DNA from: Allobosea sp. AAP35
GTDB lineage: Bacteria; Pseudomonadota; Alphaproteobacteria; Rhizobiales; Beijerinckiaceae
DNA length: 64,000 nt
Reading direction: 5' to 3'
Assembly (NCBI RefSeq): GCF_001295925.1
Contig: NZ_LJHQ01000037.1
Location: forward strand, 1-64,000
Positions 7,918 to 16,984 of this stretch are shown piece after piece. The position numbers were made by a program, and so were the translations under genes. Within the stretch, counting starts at the first letter, position 1. Every line of letters starts with the position of its first letter. The notes below the pieces were generated by a model. It was not told where the DNA came from. It worked only from the letters and a program-made list of their open reading frames with translations, and made no database searches.

Positions 7918-9402
7918 ATGACGTCATCGCTCTGCCTGGTTCATCGCCTGAATCGCGCCCTGCGGCTGGCTGGCGGCGGATGCCTTGCCGTCGTGATTGC
8001 CTTGAGCCCCGGTCTTATTCAACCGGTCCAGGCACAGCAGGTGCCGGCGCAGCCGCCGGGCACCGGTGACGCCAACACGCCCGCGGCCGCTCCTTCAGGC
8101 CCCACGACGCGGTCGATTACGGTGCAGCCGCCAGCCTGGCAGCTGCCGTCGGTCTTCGGATCGTCGCGCGCCTCGCGCACGATGGTTCCCGCAGCCAACG
8201 AGACAAGATTCGTCCCCGACGAGATCCTGTTCGAACTCGCCCCCAGTGCTCAGGCCGAAACCGTGTTGCGGCGCTATGGCGCGACGCTGATCACCAGTCG
8301 TCGCGTCGAACTTGCGGGCACGACTCTGATCCGCGCCCGGCTCGAGGCCGGTCGCGACCTGCGCGCGGTCTTGACCCAGATGGCCGACGACAACGCCATC
8401 GCCGGCGCGCAACCGAATTTCACCTATGAGCTTCAGCAGGAGCTGGCGCGGCCGGTCAGCACGACGGCATCCGGTGGTGGACGTTCCGACGTGCCGACGC
8501 TGCGCCTGTCCGATCCGGCGGCAGCTCGCGCCGCGCGGACGCCGCGCCGCGATCTGCCGCCGCAATATGTCATCGACAAGCTGCGGCTGGGCGATGTGCA
8601 CAAGCTCGCGCGCGGGGCCGCGATCCGCGTGGCGGTGATCGATTCCGGGGTCGATGTCGGCCATCCGGAACTGCGCGGCGCGATTGCCGGTTTTTTCGAC
8701 GCGCTCGGCGAAGCCTTTGTGCCGCATGCCCATGGCACGGCGATGGCCGCGGCGATCTCGGCGCAAGGCCAGTTGCAAGGAGTCGCCCCGGCGGCGCAAT
8801 TGCTGGTCGCGCGGGCGTTCTCGGGACACGCCAACTCCGCTTCGGCGAGCGGCACCAGCCTGCAGATCATGGCAGCGATCGAATGGGCGGTGGAGCACGG
8901 CGCCCGCGTGATCAATCTCAGCTTTGCCGGGCCCGAAGACAGGCTGCTCTCCCGCGGCCTGGCCGGCGTCGCCGCCCGCGGGATCATCGCGGTCGCGGCT
9001 GCCGGCAATGGCGGCCCGGGCGCCGCGCCGCTTCATCCGGGCGCCGACCCCAATGTCATTGCCGTGACGGCCACCGATGCCGATGACCGGATCTTCCGCC
9101 ATGCCAGTCGCGGCGGCTATATCGCGCTGGCGGCGCCGGGCGTCGATGTGCTCGCCGCCGAACCGCAGGGGCGCTACGCCTTCTCCTCTGGCACCTCGAT
9201 CGCAGCCGCGCATGTGTCGGGGCTGGTCGCGCTGGTGCTGGAGAAGCGGCCCGATCTCGACCCCGCCGGCATGAGGCGGCTGCTGACGCAGAGCGCGATC
9301 GATCTCGGCTCGAAGGGGCGCGACCCGGTCTATGGCGCGGGCCGCATCGACGCCGCTGCGGCGCTGTCGCAAGCCTTGCCCGTCACCGCTTCGCGGCCTT
9401 GA
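7918..9402 (+). CDS. Secreted S8 (subtilisin-like) serine protease
   Basis: The 494-residue product has a signal peptide ending near residue 40, a Pro/Ala-rich linker, an I9-like prodomain at about 98-168 and a subtilase catalytic domain at 236-480. The triad is visible: Asp242 in VAVIDSGVD, His272 in HAHGTAMAAA and Ser427 in SSGTSIAAAHVSG. The oxyanion Asn364 lies in AAAGNGG. The HGTAMA motif replaces the commoner HGTHVA. GGGAGGG precedes the ATG. It is the third gene of the sigma/anti-sigma cluster, so it is probably part of, or a target of, that envelope response. The substrate is unknown. Confidence 0.9.
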   Translation: MTSSLCLVHRLNRALRLAGGGCLAVVIALSPGLIQPVQAQQVPAQPPGTGDANTPAAAPSGPTTRSITVQPPAWQLPSVFGSSRASRTMVPAANETRFVPDEILFELAPSAQAETVLRRYGATLITSRRVELAGTTLIRARLEAGRDLRAVLTQMADDNAIAGAQPNFTYELQQELARPVSTTASGGGRSDVPTLRLSDPAAARAARTPRRDLPPQYVIDKLRLGDVHKLARGAAIRVAVIDSGVDVGHPELRGAIAGFFDALGEAFVPHAHGTAMAAAISAQGQLQGVAPAAQLLVARAFSGHANSASASGTSLQIMAAIEWAVEHGARVINLSFAGPEDRLLSRGLAGVAARGIIAVAAAGNGGPGAAPLHPGADPNVIAVTATDADDRIFRHASRGGYIALAAPGVDVLAAEPQGRYAFSSGTSIAAAHVSGLVALVLEKRPDLDPAGMRRLLTQSAIDLGSKGRDPVYGAGRIDAAAALSQALPVTASRP

Positions 9403-9412
9403 TTGCTCCCGC

Positions 9413-9880
9413 CTAAGCCTGCGCGTTGGCGTTGCCGCCCAGGCGCTGTGCCGGCTCGTATTGCCCTTCGAGACGGTTGGCATGGCGGTGCAGAAGGCGC
9501 CAGCTGCCGTCCTCGAAGCGAAAGACATGGGTGACGCGGTTGGTCCAGCGGGTTGGCTGGTCCATCCCCGGCAGCCTCACGTCGAAGCTCTCGATATCGG
9601 TGGTGTAGGCGAGTTCGGCCCCGATGATGGTGGTGACGTTCTCGTGGCTGACGGTGCCGCCCTTGAACTGCTGCCCGGCCCAGTCCCAGCGTTTGGAAAT
9701 GGCGTCCCAACCCTTTTCGTAGCCGCCCCAGCCATACATGCTCGTCGCGTCGTCGGCGTGGGAGTAGAGCGCCTTGATCGGCCCGACATCGCCATTGGCG
9801 ACGGAGGCGAGCGCCGCGCGCAGCCGGGCCAGCGCGGTGGGAAATGTGGCTGCCGGCGACGTGTGGGGGGCTCCGTCCAT
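9413..9880 (-). CDS. NTF2-like (SnoaL/DUF4440-type) protein
   Basis: The 155-residue product contains the segments VANGDVGPIKALYSHADDAT and FEDGSWRLLHRHANR, typical of SnoaL-3/DUF4440 NTF2-like folds. This cone-shaped fold hosts many unrelated small-molecule functions, so no reaction is assigned. I chose the start at MDGAPH (ATG at 9878-9880) because GGAG lies 6-7 bases upstream. An ATG 12 bases earlier is possible. It is convergent with the subtilase gene (10-base gap) and divergent from the glycosyltransferase gene. Confidence 0.75.
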   Translation of the reverse strand: MDGAPHTSPAATFPTALARLRAALASVANGDVGPIKALYSHADDATSMYGWGGYEKGWDAISKRWDWAGQQFKGGTVSHENVTTIIGAELAYTTDIESFDVRLPGMDQPTRWTNRVTHVFRFEDGSWRLLHRHANRLEGQYEPAQRLGGNANAQA

Positions 9881-10002
9881 GACTGTCTCCATCAGGTCAA
9901 TAGGCTAGCACGTGCCGGGGCCAATCCGGCAAGCGCCTCGTGCCCTGCTTTCCAGGCCGCGGGCGCTTGACCTTCTGCGTCGCATCGGACTGATGTCGCG
10001 CC

Positions 10003-11157
10003 ATGGCCCGCCCGAGACTCCTTTTCGTTGCAACCGAGGACTGGTTCTTCGCGTCGCATTTCCTGCCGATGGCGCGGGCGGCGCGCGAGCTCGATTTCGA
10101 TGTCGCCGTGATCGCGCGTGAGCGGCAGCATCGCCGCGCGATCGAAGCCACGGGCGCCCGGCTGATCGCGCTCGAGGCGGAGCGCCGCAGCCTTGATCCG
10201 CGCGCGCTGCTGCGCCAGGTCACCTCGCTGAAGCGGCTGATCGAGGCTGAGCGGCCCGACATCCTGCATTGCATCGCGCTGAAGCCGATCGCGCTCGCAG
10301 GGCTCGCCGGCCGCCTGGCGGGGGTCGAGCGGCGCGTCTATGCGCTGACGGGGCTGGGCTTCCTCGGTGCCAGGCAGGGTCTGGTCGCCGCCACCGCCCG
10401 GCTGGCCGCGACGGCGTGGCTGCGTGGCGCGATCGATGGGCCGCAGGTGCGCTTCCTGTTCGAGAACCCCGATGATCCGGTCACGTTGGGTCTCGATCCG
10501 CAGGATGCGGCCAAGATCGCGATCGTCGGCGGCGCCGGCGTCGATCCGCTGATCCTGATGCCCGAGCCGATGCCGCCGACGCCACCGTTCAAGGTCGCGC
10601 TGGTGGCGCGGTTGCTCTGGTCGAAGGGGGTCGATCTCGCGGTCGAGGCGGTGCGGCTCGCCCGCGCGCAGGGCGCGCGGGTCGAACTGACGATCCATGG
10701 CGCGCCCGACCCGTCCAACCCCAAGGCTATCCCCGAGGATATGCTGAAGCAGTGGGCTTCGCGGCCGGGCGTGGTCTGGGCCGGGCCGACCCGCGATATC
10801 GAGGGCGTATGGCGCCAGCACCATCTGTGCATCCTGCCCTCGCGCGGCGGCGAGGGGTTGCCTCGCACGATCCTTGAGGCCGCCGCCTGTGGCCGCCCGA
10901 TCCTGACCACCGATGTGCCGGGTTGCCGCAGCTTCGTGCGTGACGGGCAGGACGGCCGGGTCGTCCCGGTGGATGACGCCGCCGCCCTGGCACAGGCGCT
11001 GATCGCGCTCGCGCGGGCTCCGTCGCTGGCCGAGCGCATGGGAGCCAGCGCCCGGGCCCGCCTGCTCGACGGATACACCGAGCGCGACGTGATGAACGCG
11101 GTCAAGACGCTGTATCGCAGCATGCTCAGCGCGCCGACCACGGATATCGTGGCGTGA
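10003..11157 (+). CDS. Glycosyltransferase family 4
   Basis: The 384-residue product has the GT-B architecture of GT4 retaining transferases. The N-terminal acceptor domain begins RLLFVATEDWFFASHFLPMA. The C-terminal nucleotide-sugar domain begins near FKVALVARLLWSKGVDLAVEA and has the EX7E-like motif in SRGGEGLPRTILEAAACG. It lacks a signal peptide and should act at the cytoplasmic side of the membrane, on a cell-surface polysaccharide or lipid-linked sugar. Donor and acceptor cannot be told. It overlaps the next gene in a GTGA arrangement, although no polysaccharide cluster surrounds it. Confidence 0.85.
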   Translation: MARPRLLFVATEDWFFASHFLPMARAARELDFDVAVIARERQHRRAIEATGARLIALEAERRSLDPRALLRQVTSLKRLIEAERPDILHCIALKPIALAGLAGRLAGVERRVYALTGLGFLGARQGLVAATARLAATAWLRGAIDGPQVRFLFENPDDPVTLGLDPQDAAKIAIVGGAGVDPLILMPEPMPPTPPFKVALVARLLWSKGVDLAVEAVRLARAQGARVELTIHGAPDPSNPKAIPEDMLKQWASRPGVVWAGPTRDIEGVWRQHHLCILPSRGGEGLPRTILEAAACGRPILTTDVPGCRSFVRDGQDGRVVPVDDAAALAQALIALARAPSLAERMGASARARLLDGYTERDVMNAVKTLYRSMLSAPTTDIVA

Positions 11158-11810
11158 GTGCGCCGCCTCTCGATCGACGCGCCTTCATCGTCGAACACAC
11201 CCGCCTGCTGCCGGTGCCGCATGCGCCCGAGATCAGCCTGCATGTGGCGCAGGAGGCGACCGAGCTTTGGCAGAAGACGGAGGACGAACTCGCGATGATC
11301 GGCCTGCCGCCGCCGTTCTGGGCTTTCGCCTGGGCCGGCGGGCAGGCGTTGGCGCGCTATCTGCTGGATAACCCGGGCATCGTGCACGGGCTCCGCGTGC
11401 TGGATTTCGCCAGCGGCTCGGGGCTTGTCGCGATCGCGGTGGCGAAATGTGGGGCGAGCCCTGTCGAGGCCTGCGATATCGACGCCTTCGCGGCGGAGGC
11501 CATCGCGCTGAACGCCCTTGCCAACGGCGTTTCGGTCACGGTGCGGCTCGACGATCTGGTGGGTCGCGACGAGGGCTGGGACGTCGTCTGCGCCGGTGAC
11601 ATCTGCTACGAGCGGACGATGGCGCACAGCGTCATCGCCTGGCTGACGCAGCTGGCGTCAGGGGGAACGCGGGTGCTGATCGGCGATCCAGGACGCAGCT
11701 ATCTGCCCAGGGACCGGCTGGAGGCGCTGGCGAGCTACGACGTGCCGGTGACGCGATCGCTGGAGGATGCCGACATCAAGCACAGCACGGTCTGGCAGCT
11801 GAAGGCGTAA
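11154..11810 (+). CDS. Class I SAM methyltransferase, EtfB lysine-methyltransferase type
   Basis: The 218-residue product resembles the METTL20/EtfB protein-lysine methyltransferase family, which in Agrobacterium methylates the beta subunit of electron transfer flavoprotein. Visible marks are PPPFWAFAWAGGQALARYLL, the SAM motif VLDFASGSGLVAIA, DLVG followed by WDVVCAGDICYE, and the C-terminal VLIGDPGRSYLPR. The GTG start overlaps the stop of the glycosyltransferase gene. Family assignment is from pattern recognition. The substrate is inferred, and L7/L12 is another reported substrate of this group. Confidence 0.75.
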   Translation: MSAPPLDRRAFIVEHTRLLPVPHAPEISLHVAQEATELWQKTEDELAMIGLPPPFWAFAWAGGQALARYLLDNPGIVHGLRVLDFASGSGLVAIAVAKCGASPVEACDIDAFAAEAIALNALANGVSVTVRLDDLVGRDEGWDVVCAGDICYERTMAHSVIAWLTQLASGGTRVLIGDPGRSYLPRDRLEALASYDVPVTRSLEDADIKHSTVWQLKA

Positions 11811-11814
11811 GGCG

Positions 11815-11839
11815 AAGCCCACGCCTTCAGGCGGGGCTT
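11815..11839. terminator. Hairpin between convergent genes
   Basis: AAGCCC at 11815-11820 plus CGCC at 11822-11825 pair with GGCG and GGGCTT across a 4-base TTCA loop, with one bulged A. The hairpin fills the 30-base gap between two convergent stops, so it could end transcription from both sides. There is no strong T tract. Confidence 0.4.
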
Positions 11840-11840
11840 G

Positions 11841-13349
11841 TCAGGCGGCGCGTCGCGCGGCTGGCATGGTCGCCACGCGGCTGTTCCTGGTGCGGAAGGT
11901 CGAGATCAGGCGGCTGAGCTGGGCGATCTGGTCGAGAAGCGTCTTGGCGGAGGCTGCGCTCTGCTCGGCGAGCGCGGCGTTCTGCTGGGTGATCTCGTCC
12001 ATATGGCTGATGGTCTGGCTCATCTCGTCGATGCCATTGGCCTGTTCGCCCGAGGCGCTGGCGATCTCCTGGACGGTGTTGGAGACAGCCGCCGAAGCCT
12101 CGACGATCTGTTCCAGCGTGCCGCCGGCCTGGCCGACGAGCTTGACGCCCTCGGTCACCTCCGCATCGGACGACGCGATCAGCCCGGTGATGTCCTTGGC
12201 GGCGTCCGATGAGCGCTGGGCGAGCGCGCGGACCTCGGCAGCGACGACCGCAAAGCCGCGGCCGGCATCGCCCGCGCGGGCGGCCTCGACCGCCGCATTC
12301 AGCGCCAGGAGATTGGTCTGGAAGGCGATGCCGTCGATCACGCTGGTGATCTCGGAGATCTTCTTCGAAGCGTCCTCGATGCGGGCCATCGCCTCGGTGG
12401 CGTTCCTGACGATGTCGCCACCGGTTCGCGCGATCTTGGTGGCGTCGTCGGCCAGAGCCACGGACCGGCGCGAAGCCTGGGCGGAGGTCTTGACGGAAGC
12501 CGCGAGCTGTTCGGTCGTGGCCGCGCTTTCCTCCAGCGCCGAGGCCTGCTGCTCGGTGCGCAGCGACAGGTCTTCCGCGCCGGAGTTGATCTCCTGGGAG
12601 GAGGCGGCAATGGCGGCCGAACTGGCCTGGATGGTGGAAACCATCTCTTCGAGCCGGCCCATGGCCTCATTGAAGTGGTCGCGAATCGCCCCGTATTCGT
12701 GCGGGATGTCTTGGCCGATGCGGAAGGTCAGATCGCCCTTGGCGAGCGCCGCCATGCCTTCCGTCACTGCGACGACCGCCTTCTCGCGCTCGATCGTGAG
12801 CGCGCGCTCGGCGGCCTTCGCCTGCTCCTCGACCCTCAGGCGGGCGGTTTCCGACGCCTCCAGATACACCGAGATGGCATAGTCCATGTCGAGCAGGGCG
12901 GCCTTGACCAGCGCGCTGATTTCGGCGGCCCGGTCGGAAGCGCCTTCGATCTTGCCGCCGAAGCGGCCTTTCGGCCAACGGGCTTCCAGCACATCGCTGA
13001 TGATCCGCTCTAGGATCAGGGCGTAGCCACCAATATACCAGCGCGGTTCGAGGCCGATGCGGGCGTGGATCTCGCCGACCTTGGTGACGGCGGCGACGTA
13101 GTTCTGATCGAACTGGCCCTTGGCGATCCGGTCCCAATGCGAGGACTGACGCTTCGCGGCGCCATCGATTTGCGTTTCGCTGCTGAAGAAGCGCTGCGTC
13201 TCCGGATAGCTCCTGAGCTGGCCGTAGAAGGCTTCAAGCGCGCCCGGCAGGGCTGCGACGATGTCGTCGTGCATGCCCTTGATCCGATCACGTCCTCGCG
13301 CATCGAGCTGCATGAAGGCAAGACGGCTGCTGAGATGATCGGCCGACAT
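11841..13349 (-). CDS. Globin-coupled methyl-accepting chemotaxis protein
   Basis: The 502-residue cytoplasmic product joins an N-terminal globin sensor (about residues 10-165) to a linker and a C-terminal MCP signalling domain (about 240-490). The proximal haem ligand is probably His95 in [17 protein letters not shown], matching the HemAT-type pattern. The signalling tip reads [20 protein letters not shown]. There is no transmembrane segment. The ATG at 13347-13349 has GGGAG 7 bases upstream; a TTG 27 bases earlier is less likely. It probably senses oxygen or another gas and feeds a CheA/CheW system encoded elsewhere, since no che genes are adjacent. Confidence 0.92.
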   Translation of the reverse strand: MSADHLSSRLAFMQLDARGRDRIKGMHDDIVAALPGALEAFYGQLRSYPETQRFFSSETQIDGAAKRQSSHWDRIAKGQFDQNYVAAVTKVGEIHARIGLEPRWYIGGYALILERIISDVLEARWPKGRFGGKIEGASDRAAEISALVKAALLDMDYAISVYLEASETARLRVEEQAKAAERALTIEREKAVVAVTEGMAALAKGDLTFRIGQDIPHEYGAIRDHFNEAMGRLEEMVSTIQASSAAIAASSQEINSGAEDLSLRTEQQASALEESAATTEQLAASVKTSAQASRRSVALADDATKIARTGGDIVRNATEAMARIEDASKKISEITSVIDGIAFQTNLLALNAAVEAARAGDAGRGFAVVAAEVRALAQRSSDAAKDITGLIASSDAEVTEGVKLVGQAGGTLEQIVEASAAVSNTVQEIASASGEQANGIDEMSQTISHMDEITQQNAALAEQSAASAKTLLDQIAQLSRLISTFRTRNSRVATMPAARRAA

Positions 13350-13507
13350 CGAAACGCTCCCTAACCCATGCGCCAACCTTTGGCGCTTGACGTAAGGAAA
13401 GCCCGCAATGGTTAATTTCTCATCAAGGACATGGCCGATCCCGATGAAATAAACAGGACAGGACTGTAGAATTGATCGACGTCGGTTGGAATGGCCCCGC
13501 CCGATCT

Positions 13508-14152
13508 TCAGGCGTCCGGTTCTAGGCCCGACCTGGCCTCGTAGCGATCAAGAAATGCGTCGACGGGGAGCGACCTGAAATCGCCGAGAGCCTCGCGCAG
13601 GCGGGCATGCTCCCAGTCCCACCATGCGAGCGCCAGCAGCCGTTGCGCGATCTCGGCGGAAAAACGCGACCGGATCGTGCGCGCGGGGTTGCCCGCGACG
13701 ATGGTGTAGGGCGCGACATCCTTGGTGACGATCGCGCCGCCCGCGACGACCGCGCCGGTGCCGATGCTACGGCCGGGCAGGATGATGGCGCCATGGCCGA
13801 TCCAGACATCGTGGCCGATTGTCACCGGGGTCGAGCGGCGCCATTCGAAGAAGGCGGCGTCGTCTTCCGCATCGTCGAAATAGGCGCTGGCGCGATAAGT
13901 GAAATGCGACTGGCTGGCCCGCTGCATCGGGTGGTTGCCCGGGTTGATCCGGGTCATCGCCGCGATCGAGCAGAATTTGCCGATGGTCGTATAGATGATG
14001 TTGGAATCGTTCACGACATAGGAGTAGTCGCCCATCGTCGACTCGATGAACGACGTGCGCGCGCCGATCTCGGTGTAGCGCCCCAGCGTGGCCTGCCGCA
14101 CGCTCGCCGTCGGATCGATGACGGGTTCGAGCCCGAGTGTCTTGGCCGCCAT
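13508..14152 (-). CDS. Hexapeptide-repeat acetyltransferase of phosphonate operons
   Basis: The 214-residue product is a left-handed beta-helix acyltransferase with [35 protein letters not shown] and [14 protein letters not shown], the CatB/LacA-type ending. Proteins of this kind form a phosphonate-metabolism family found beside C-P lyase genes. It may acetylate an aminoalkylphosphonate or an intermediate, but the substrate is unknown. AAGGA lies 7 bases before the ATG. It follows the DUF1045 gene by 42 bases and is the last gene of the phnG-led operon. Confidence 0.8.
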   Translation of the reverse strand: MAAKTLGLEPVIDPTASVRQATLGRYTEIGARTSFIESTMGDYSYVVNDSNIIYTTIGKFCSIAAMTRINPGNHPMQRASQSHFTYRASAYFDDAEDDAAFFEWRRSTPVTIGHDVWIGHGAIILPGRSIGTGAVVAGGAIVTKDVAPYTIVAGNPARTIRSRFSAEIAQRLLALAWWDWEHARLREALGDFRSLPVDAFLDRYEARSGLEPDA

Positions 14153-14194
14153 GGAATGTCCTTCGCCGTTTCTTGTGCGGAAAGCTCGTCCGGC

Positions 14195-14893
14195 TCAGTG
14201 GCCGAACGGGAAGCTGTCGATCACGCGGAAGCGGCCGTCGCGGTCGTCCTGCCGGAACAGGGCAAGGCGGTCGATGGCCAAGGGCTCCGCAGGTACCGCC
14301 GCCGCATGGGCATCGGCCAGCGCGGCCGTGAGGGAAGCGACCGCGTCGCGCGGCAGCGAGCCGGTCAAGGTCATGTGGAAGCGGAAGTCATCGCCGACAT
14401 AAGGGTAACCGAAGGCTTCGAGATAGGCCCGTTGTGCCGGCGTCAGCGGGCTGGCGAGGCGTCGCTCCAGATCGGCGGCGCTCAGCGGCGCGCGAAACGG
14501 CTCAAAGGCCTGGACCATGTCGAAGGCGAATTTCTGCAGGGCTGGGCTCGGCTGTGCCGGCACCAGAGCGACGAAGGAGCCGAGTGCGGTGACGGTCAAG
14601 CCGGCCAGCGGCACGCGCGCCAGCCCGGCGGCGATCTGATGGGTAAAGGCCCGCAGCTGGCCCTCGCTGCGCCCGTTCGCCAAAGTGAAGGGTGCCTTCA
14701 GCGTGGCATGGAAGCCATAGCGGCGGGGTTCGGCCGTGAGTTGCGGCCAGCTTTCGGCATCGGCGCCGGCCGGGACGGCAAAGGCGACGTCGTCGCCGGT
14801 GAAGGCATCATAGCCAAGGGTCGCGCAGCCAAAGCGCCAGAGCGCGCTGTTGGCCGGGGGAGCATAGTAGATGGCGTAACGTGGCGTGCTCAA
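14195..14893 (-). CDS. DUF1045 2H-phosphoesterase-like phosphonate operon protein
   Basis: The 232-residue product has the two H-x-T/S motifs of the 2H phosphoesterase superfamily: YGFHATLKAPF at about residues 59-69 and FRFHMTLTGSL at about 170-180. It matches DUF1045, a family linked to phn operons. It may open or process a cyclic phosphate made by C-P lyase, a job that PhnP does elsewhere, but this is inference. The TTG start overlaps the phnM stop codon in a TTGA arrangement. Neither phnP nor phnN is seen in the window. Confidence 0.85.
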   Translation of the reverse strand: MSTPRYAIYYAPPANSALWRFGCATLGYDAFTGDDVAFAVPAGADAESWPQLTAEPRRYGFHATLKAPFTLANGRSEGQLRAFTHQIAAGLARVPLAGLTVTALGSFVALVPAQPSPALQKFAFDMVQAFEPFRAPLSAADLERRLASPLTPAQRAYLEAFGYPYVGDDFRFHMTLTGSLPRDAVASLTAALADAHAAAVPAEPLAIDRLALFRQDDRDGRFRVIDSFPFGH

Positions 14894-16029
14894 AACGCGC
14901 GCTGCCCTTGCGACCAGACGGCCGCGATGACGGGGGTCGGGCCCAGTGCCTTGAAGCGCACGAGGTCGGCTCGCAGACCGGTCCGGAGATGGCCGCGATC
15001 CTTCAGGCCCAGAATGTCGGCGACCTTCCAGGTCACCATGCCCATCGCGTCGGGCAGGCCGAGGCCATGATCGTTGTGAAGCTTCAGCACCGCCTGGAGC
15101 AGGCTGGCGGGCACATAGTCCGAAGACAGCCCGTCGAGCAGGCCCTTTTCGGCGAGTTCGGAAACCGAAACACCGCCGGAATGCGAGCCGCCGCGCACGA
15201 CATTGGGGGCGCCGGCGATGGTCGCCAGCCCGCGCTGCTTGGCGGCGGCTGCGGCTTCGACAGTGGTCGGAAATTCCGAGATCACGGCGCCCGAGGCGAG
15301 GCCCTCCTCGACATGCTCGACCGTGGTGTCGTCATGGGTCGCGATCGGGATGCCGCGCGAGCGGAACACGTCCACCACGGCCTGCCAGTTGCGCCTGACA
15401 TTGGTGGCGCCTTCCTGCTGACGGGTCGTGACGTCCTCCTTGAACTCGGCCTCGCTCTTGCCGGTGCCGATGGCATAGGTGCGCAAATGCTCGATGTTGC
15501 GCCATTGGCGCTGGCCCGGCGTATGGTCCATCAGCGAGACGAGCTGGACGAGTTCGTCGTCCTGATAAGGCTCGATGTCGGTGAGCAGATCCGGGCTCGT
15601 CAGCTCGCAGCGCATGTGGATGCGGTGGTCGATGCGAAAGACGCCCTCGCGGCGGCCTTCCTCCAGCGCCTTCATCACATCGGCGAAGATGTCCTTGCGG
15701 TAGTCCTTGGCCGAGAACGGCGTGCCGGCGCAGATCGCGTCATAGACGGTGGTGACGCCGGCTGCCGCCATCTGCGCGTCATGGACCAGCGCGGCGGCGA
15801 GCCCGTTCGGCCAGAAGACCTTGGGCCGCGGCATGAAGTGCTTTTCCATGTTGTCGGTGTGCATCTCGACCAGGCCTGGCGCGACATAGTCGCCGCCGGC
15901 ATCGATCGCACCGGGCAATGAGGAGAGGCCCTGATCGACGGCAGTGATGCCGGTGTCGTCGAAGACGACCGTGCCGGTGACGATCTCGTTTTCGAGGATC
16001 AGGCGGGCATTGGTCAAAACGGTCTGCAT
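14890..16029 (-). CDS. phnM: Alpha-D-ribose 1-methylphosphonate 5-triphosphate diphosphatase PhnM
   Basis: PhnM is an amidohydrolase-fold enzyme that removes pyrophosphate from ribose 1-phosphonate 5-triphosphate, giving the 5-phosphate that PhnJ cleaves. The 379-residue product has the metal-site segment LVEMHTDNMEKHFMPRP, the mid-domain IATHDDTT and the C-terminal HNDHGLGLPDAMGMVTWKVA. Its length fits the family. Its start codon shares one base with the phnL stop (TGATG), and its end overlaps the DUF1045 start. It is cytoplasmic. Confidence 0.96.
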   Translation of the reverse strand: MQTVLTNARLILENEIVTGTVVFDDTGITAVDQGLSSLPGAIDAGGDYVAPGLVEMHTDNMEKHFMPRPKVFWPNGLAAALVHDAQMAAAGVTTVYDAICAGTPFSAKDYRKDIFADVMKALEEGRREGVFRIDHRIHMRCELTSPDLLTDIEPYQDDELVQLVSLMDHTPGQRQWRNIEHLRTYAIGTGKSEAEFKEDVTTRQQEGATNVRRNWQAVVDVFRSRGIPIATHDDTTVEHVEEGLASGAVISEFPTTVEAAAAAKQRGLATIAGAPNVVRGGSHSGGVSVSELAEKGLLDGLSSDYVPASLLQAVLKLHNDHGLGLPDAMGMVTWKVADILGLKDRGHLRTGLRADLVRFKALGPTPVIAAVWSQGQRAF

Positions 16030-16727
16030 CAGGCAGCCTTCCGAAAGTCGGTGATGTCGAGATAGCGCGTCGCGACCTTTTCGCGCACGGCCTCGTCGTG
16101 GAAAATCCCGACGATGGCGGACCCTTTAGCACGGGCTTCGGCGATGAGATCGACCACAACGTCGCGGTTGGCCGCGTCGAGCGAAGCGGTCGGCTCATCG
16201 ATCAGCATGATGGCGGAGGGATCGACGAAGGAGCGGGCGATGTTGACGCGCTGCTGCTCGCCACCGGAGAACGTGGCGGGTGCGAGGTTCCAGAGGCGCT
16301 CCGGCAGGTTGAGGCGCGCCAGCATAGCCTGCGCCCGCTCGCTCGCCTGATCTGGCGACACGCCCCGGGCCAGCAGCGGGTCGCGCACGATGTCGAGTGC
16401 GCTGACGCGCGGGATCACCCGCAGAAACTGCGAGACGAAGCCCAGCGTGCGGCGGCGGATGTCGAGCACGGTGCGCGGCACGGCCGCGACGATATCCACC
16501 GGCTGCCCGCCATGGGTGATATGGATCGTGCCCGATGTCGGGCGGTAATTGCCGTAGAGGATGCGAAGCAGGCTGGACTTGCCGGCGCCCGATGCGCCCG
16601 CCAGCACCAGCGCCTCGCCGGCCTCGACGCTGAAATTGACGTCGCCAAAGACGGGCAGCCGGACGCCGCCCTGGTTATGCAGGATGAAGGCCTTGGCGAC
16701 GTTCTCGACGCGAATCATCGTGTTCAT
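16029..16727 (-). CDS. phnL: C-P lyase complex ATP-binding protein PhnL
   Basis: PhnL is an ABC-type ATPase that, with PhnI, G and H, helps to attach the phosphonate to ATP ribose and binds the C-P lyase core; it is not a transporter subunit. The 232-residue product has Walker [10 protein letters not shown], the signature [13 protein letters not shown] and Walker [13 protein letters not shown]. Its start overlaps the stop of the 86-residue ORF in an ATGA arrangement, and its stop overlaps phnM. In many phn operons phnK and phnL are adjacent. Here a small ORF separates them. Confidence 0.96.
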   Translation of the reverse strand: MNTMIRVENVAKAFILHNQGGVRLPVFGDVNFSVEAGEALVLAGASGAGKSSLLRILYGNYRPTSGTIHITHGGQPVDIVAAVPRTVLDIRRRTLGFVSQFLRVIPRVSALDIVRDPLLARGVSPDQASERAQAMLARLNLPERLWNLAPATFSGGEQQRVNIARSFVDPSAIMLIDEPTASLDAANRDVVVDLIAEARAKGSAIVGIFHDEAVREKVATRYLDITDFRKAA

Positions 16728-16984
16728 GGGGTCTGGAGTCCTAGGCTCAGTGCCTTGTGCGCGCGGGGTGACGCGGATGTGACGAAGCCTACCTCGGCAG
16801 CGCCCCGCACGGGCGAAGCCGGGGCGGTGGGTGCCGCCGATGGTGGCGCGACGGCCTGGCCGGGGCCCAGCGTGAGGCGGTCGATCTCGTGCCCCGTCGG
16901 CTGCGGGCTTTCATCGCCCGTGCCCGGGGCCGTCGCGGGCGGCAATGAGAAGCCCGACCATTGCGGCTGGACGAACCCGCTCAT
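16724..16984 (-). CDS. 86-residue Pro/Ala-rich protein between phnK and phnL
   Basis: I do not recognise this protein. It starts [20 protein letters not shown] and is rich in Pro, Ala, Gly and Ser, with no cysteine, no membrane segment and no signal peptide. It is probably disordered apart from a short hydrophobic N-terminus ([11 protein letters not shown]). Its ATG overlaps the phnK stop and its stop overlaps the phnL ATG, both as ATGA, exactly like the junctions of the proven phn genes around it. That argues for real translation. It could be a lineage-specific accessory of the C-P lyase complex, or a spacer that keeps translational coupling. Both are inference. Confidence 0.65.
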   Translation of the reverse strand: MSGFVQPQWSGFSLPPATAPGTGDESPQPTGHEIDRLTLGPGQAVAPPSAAPTAPASPVRGAAEVGFVTSASPRAHKALSLGLQTP

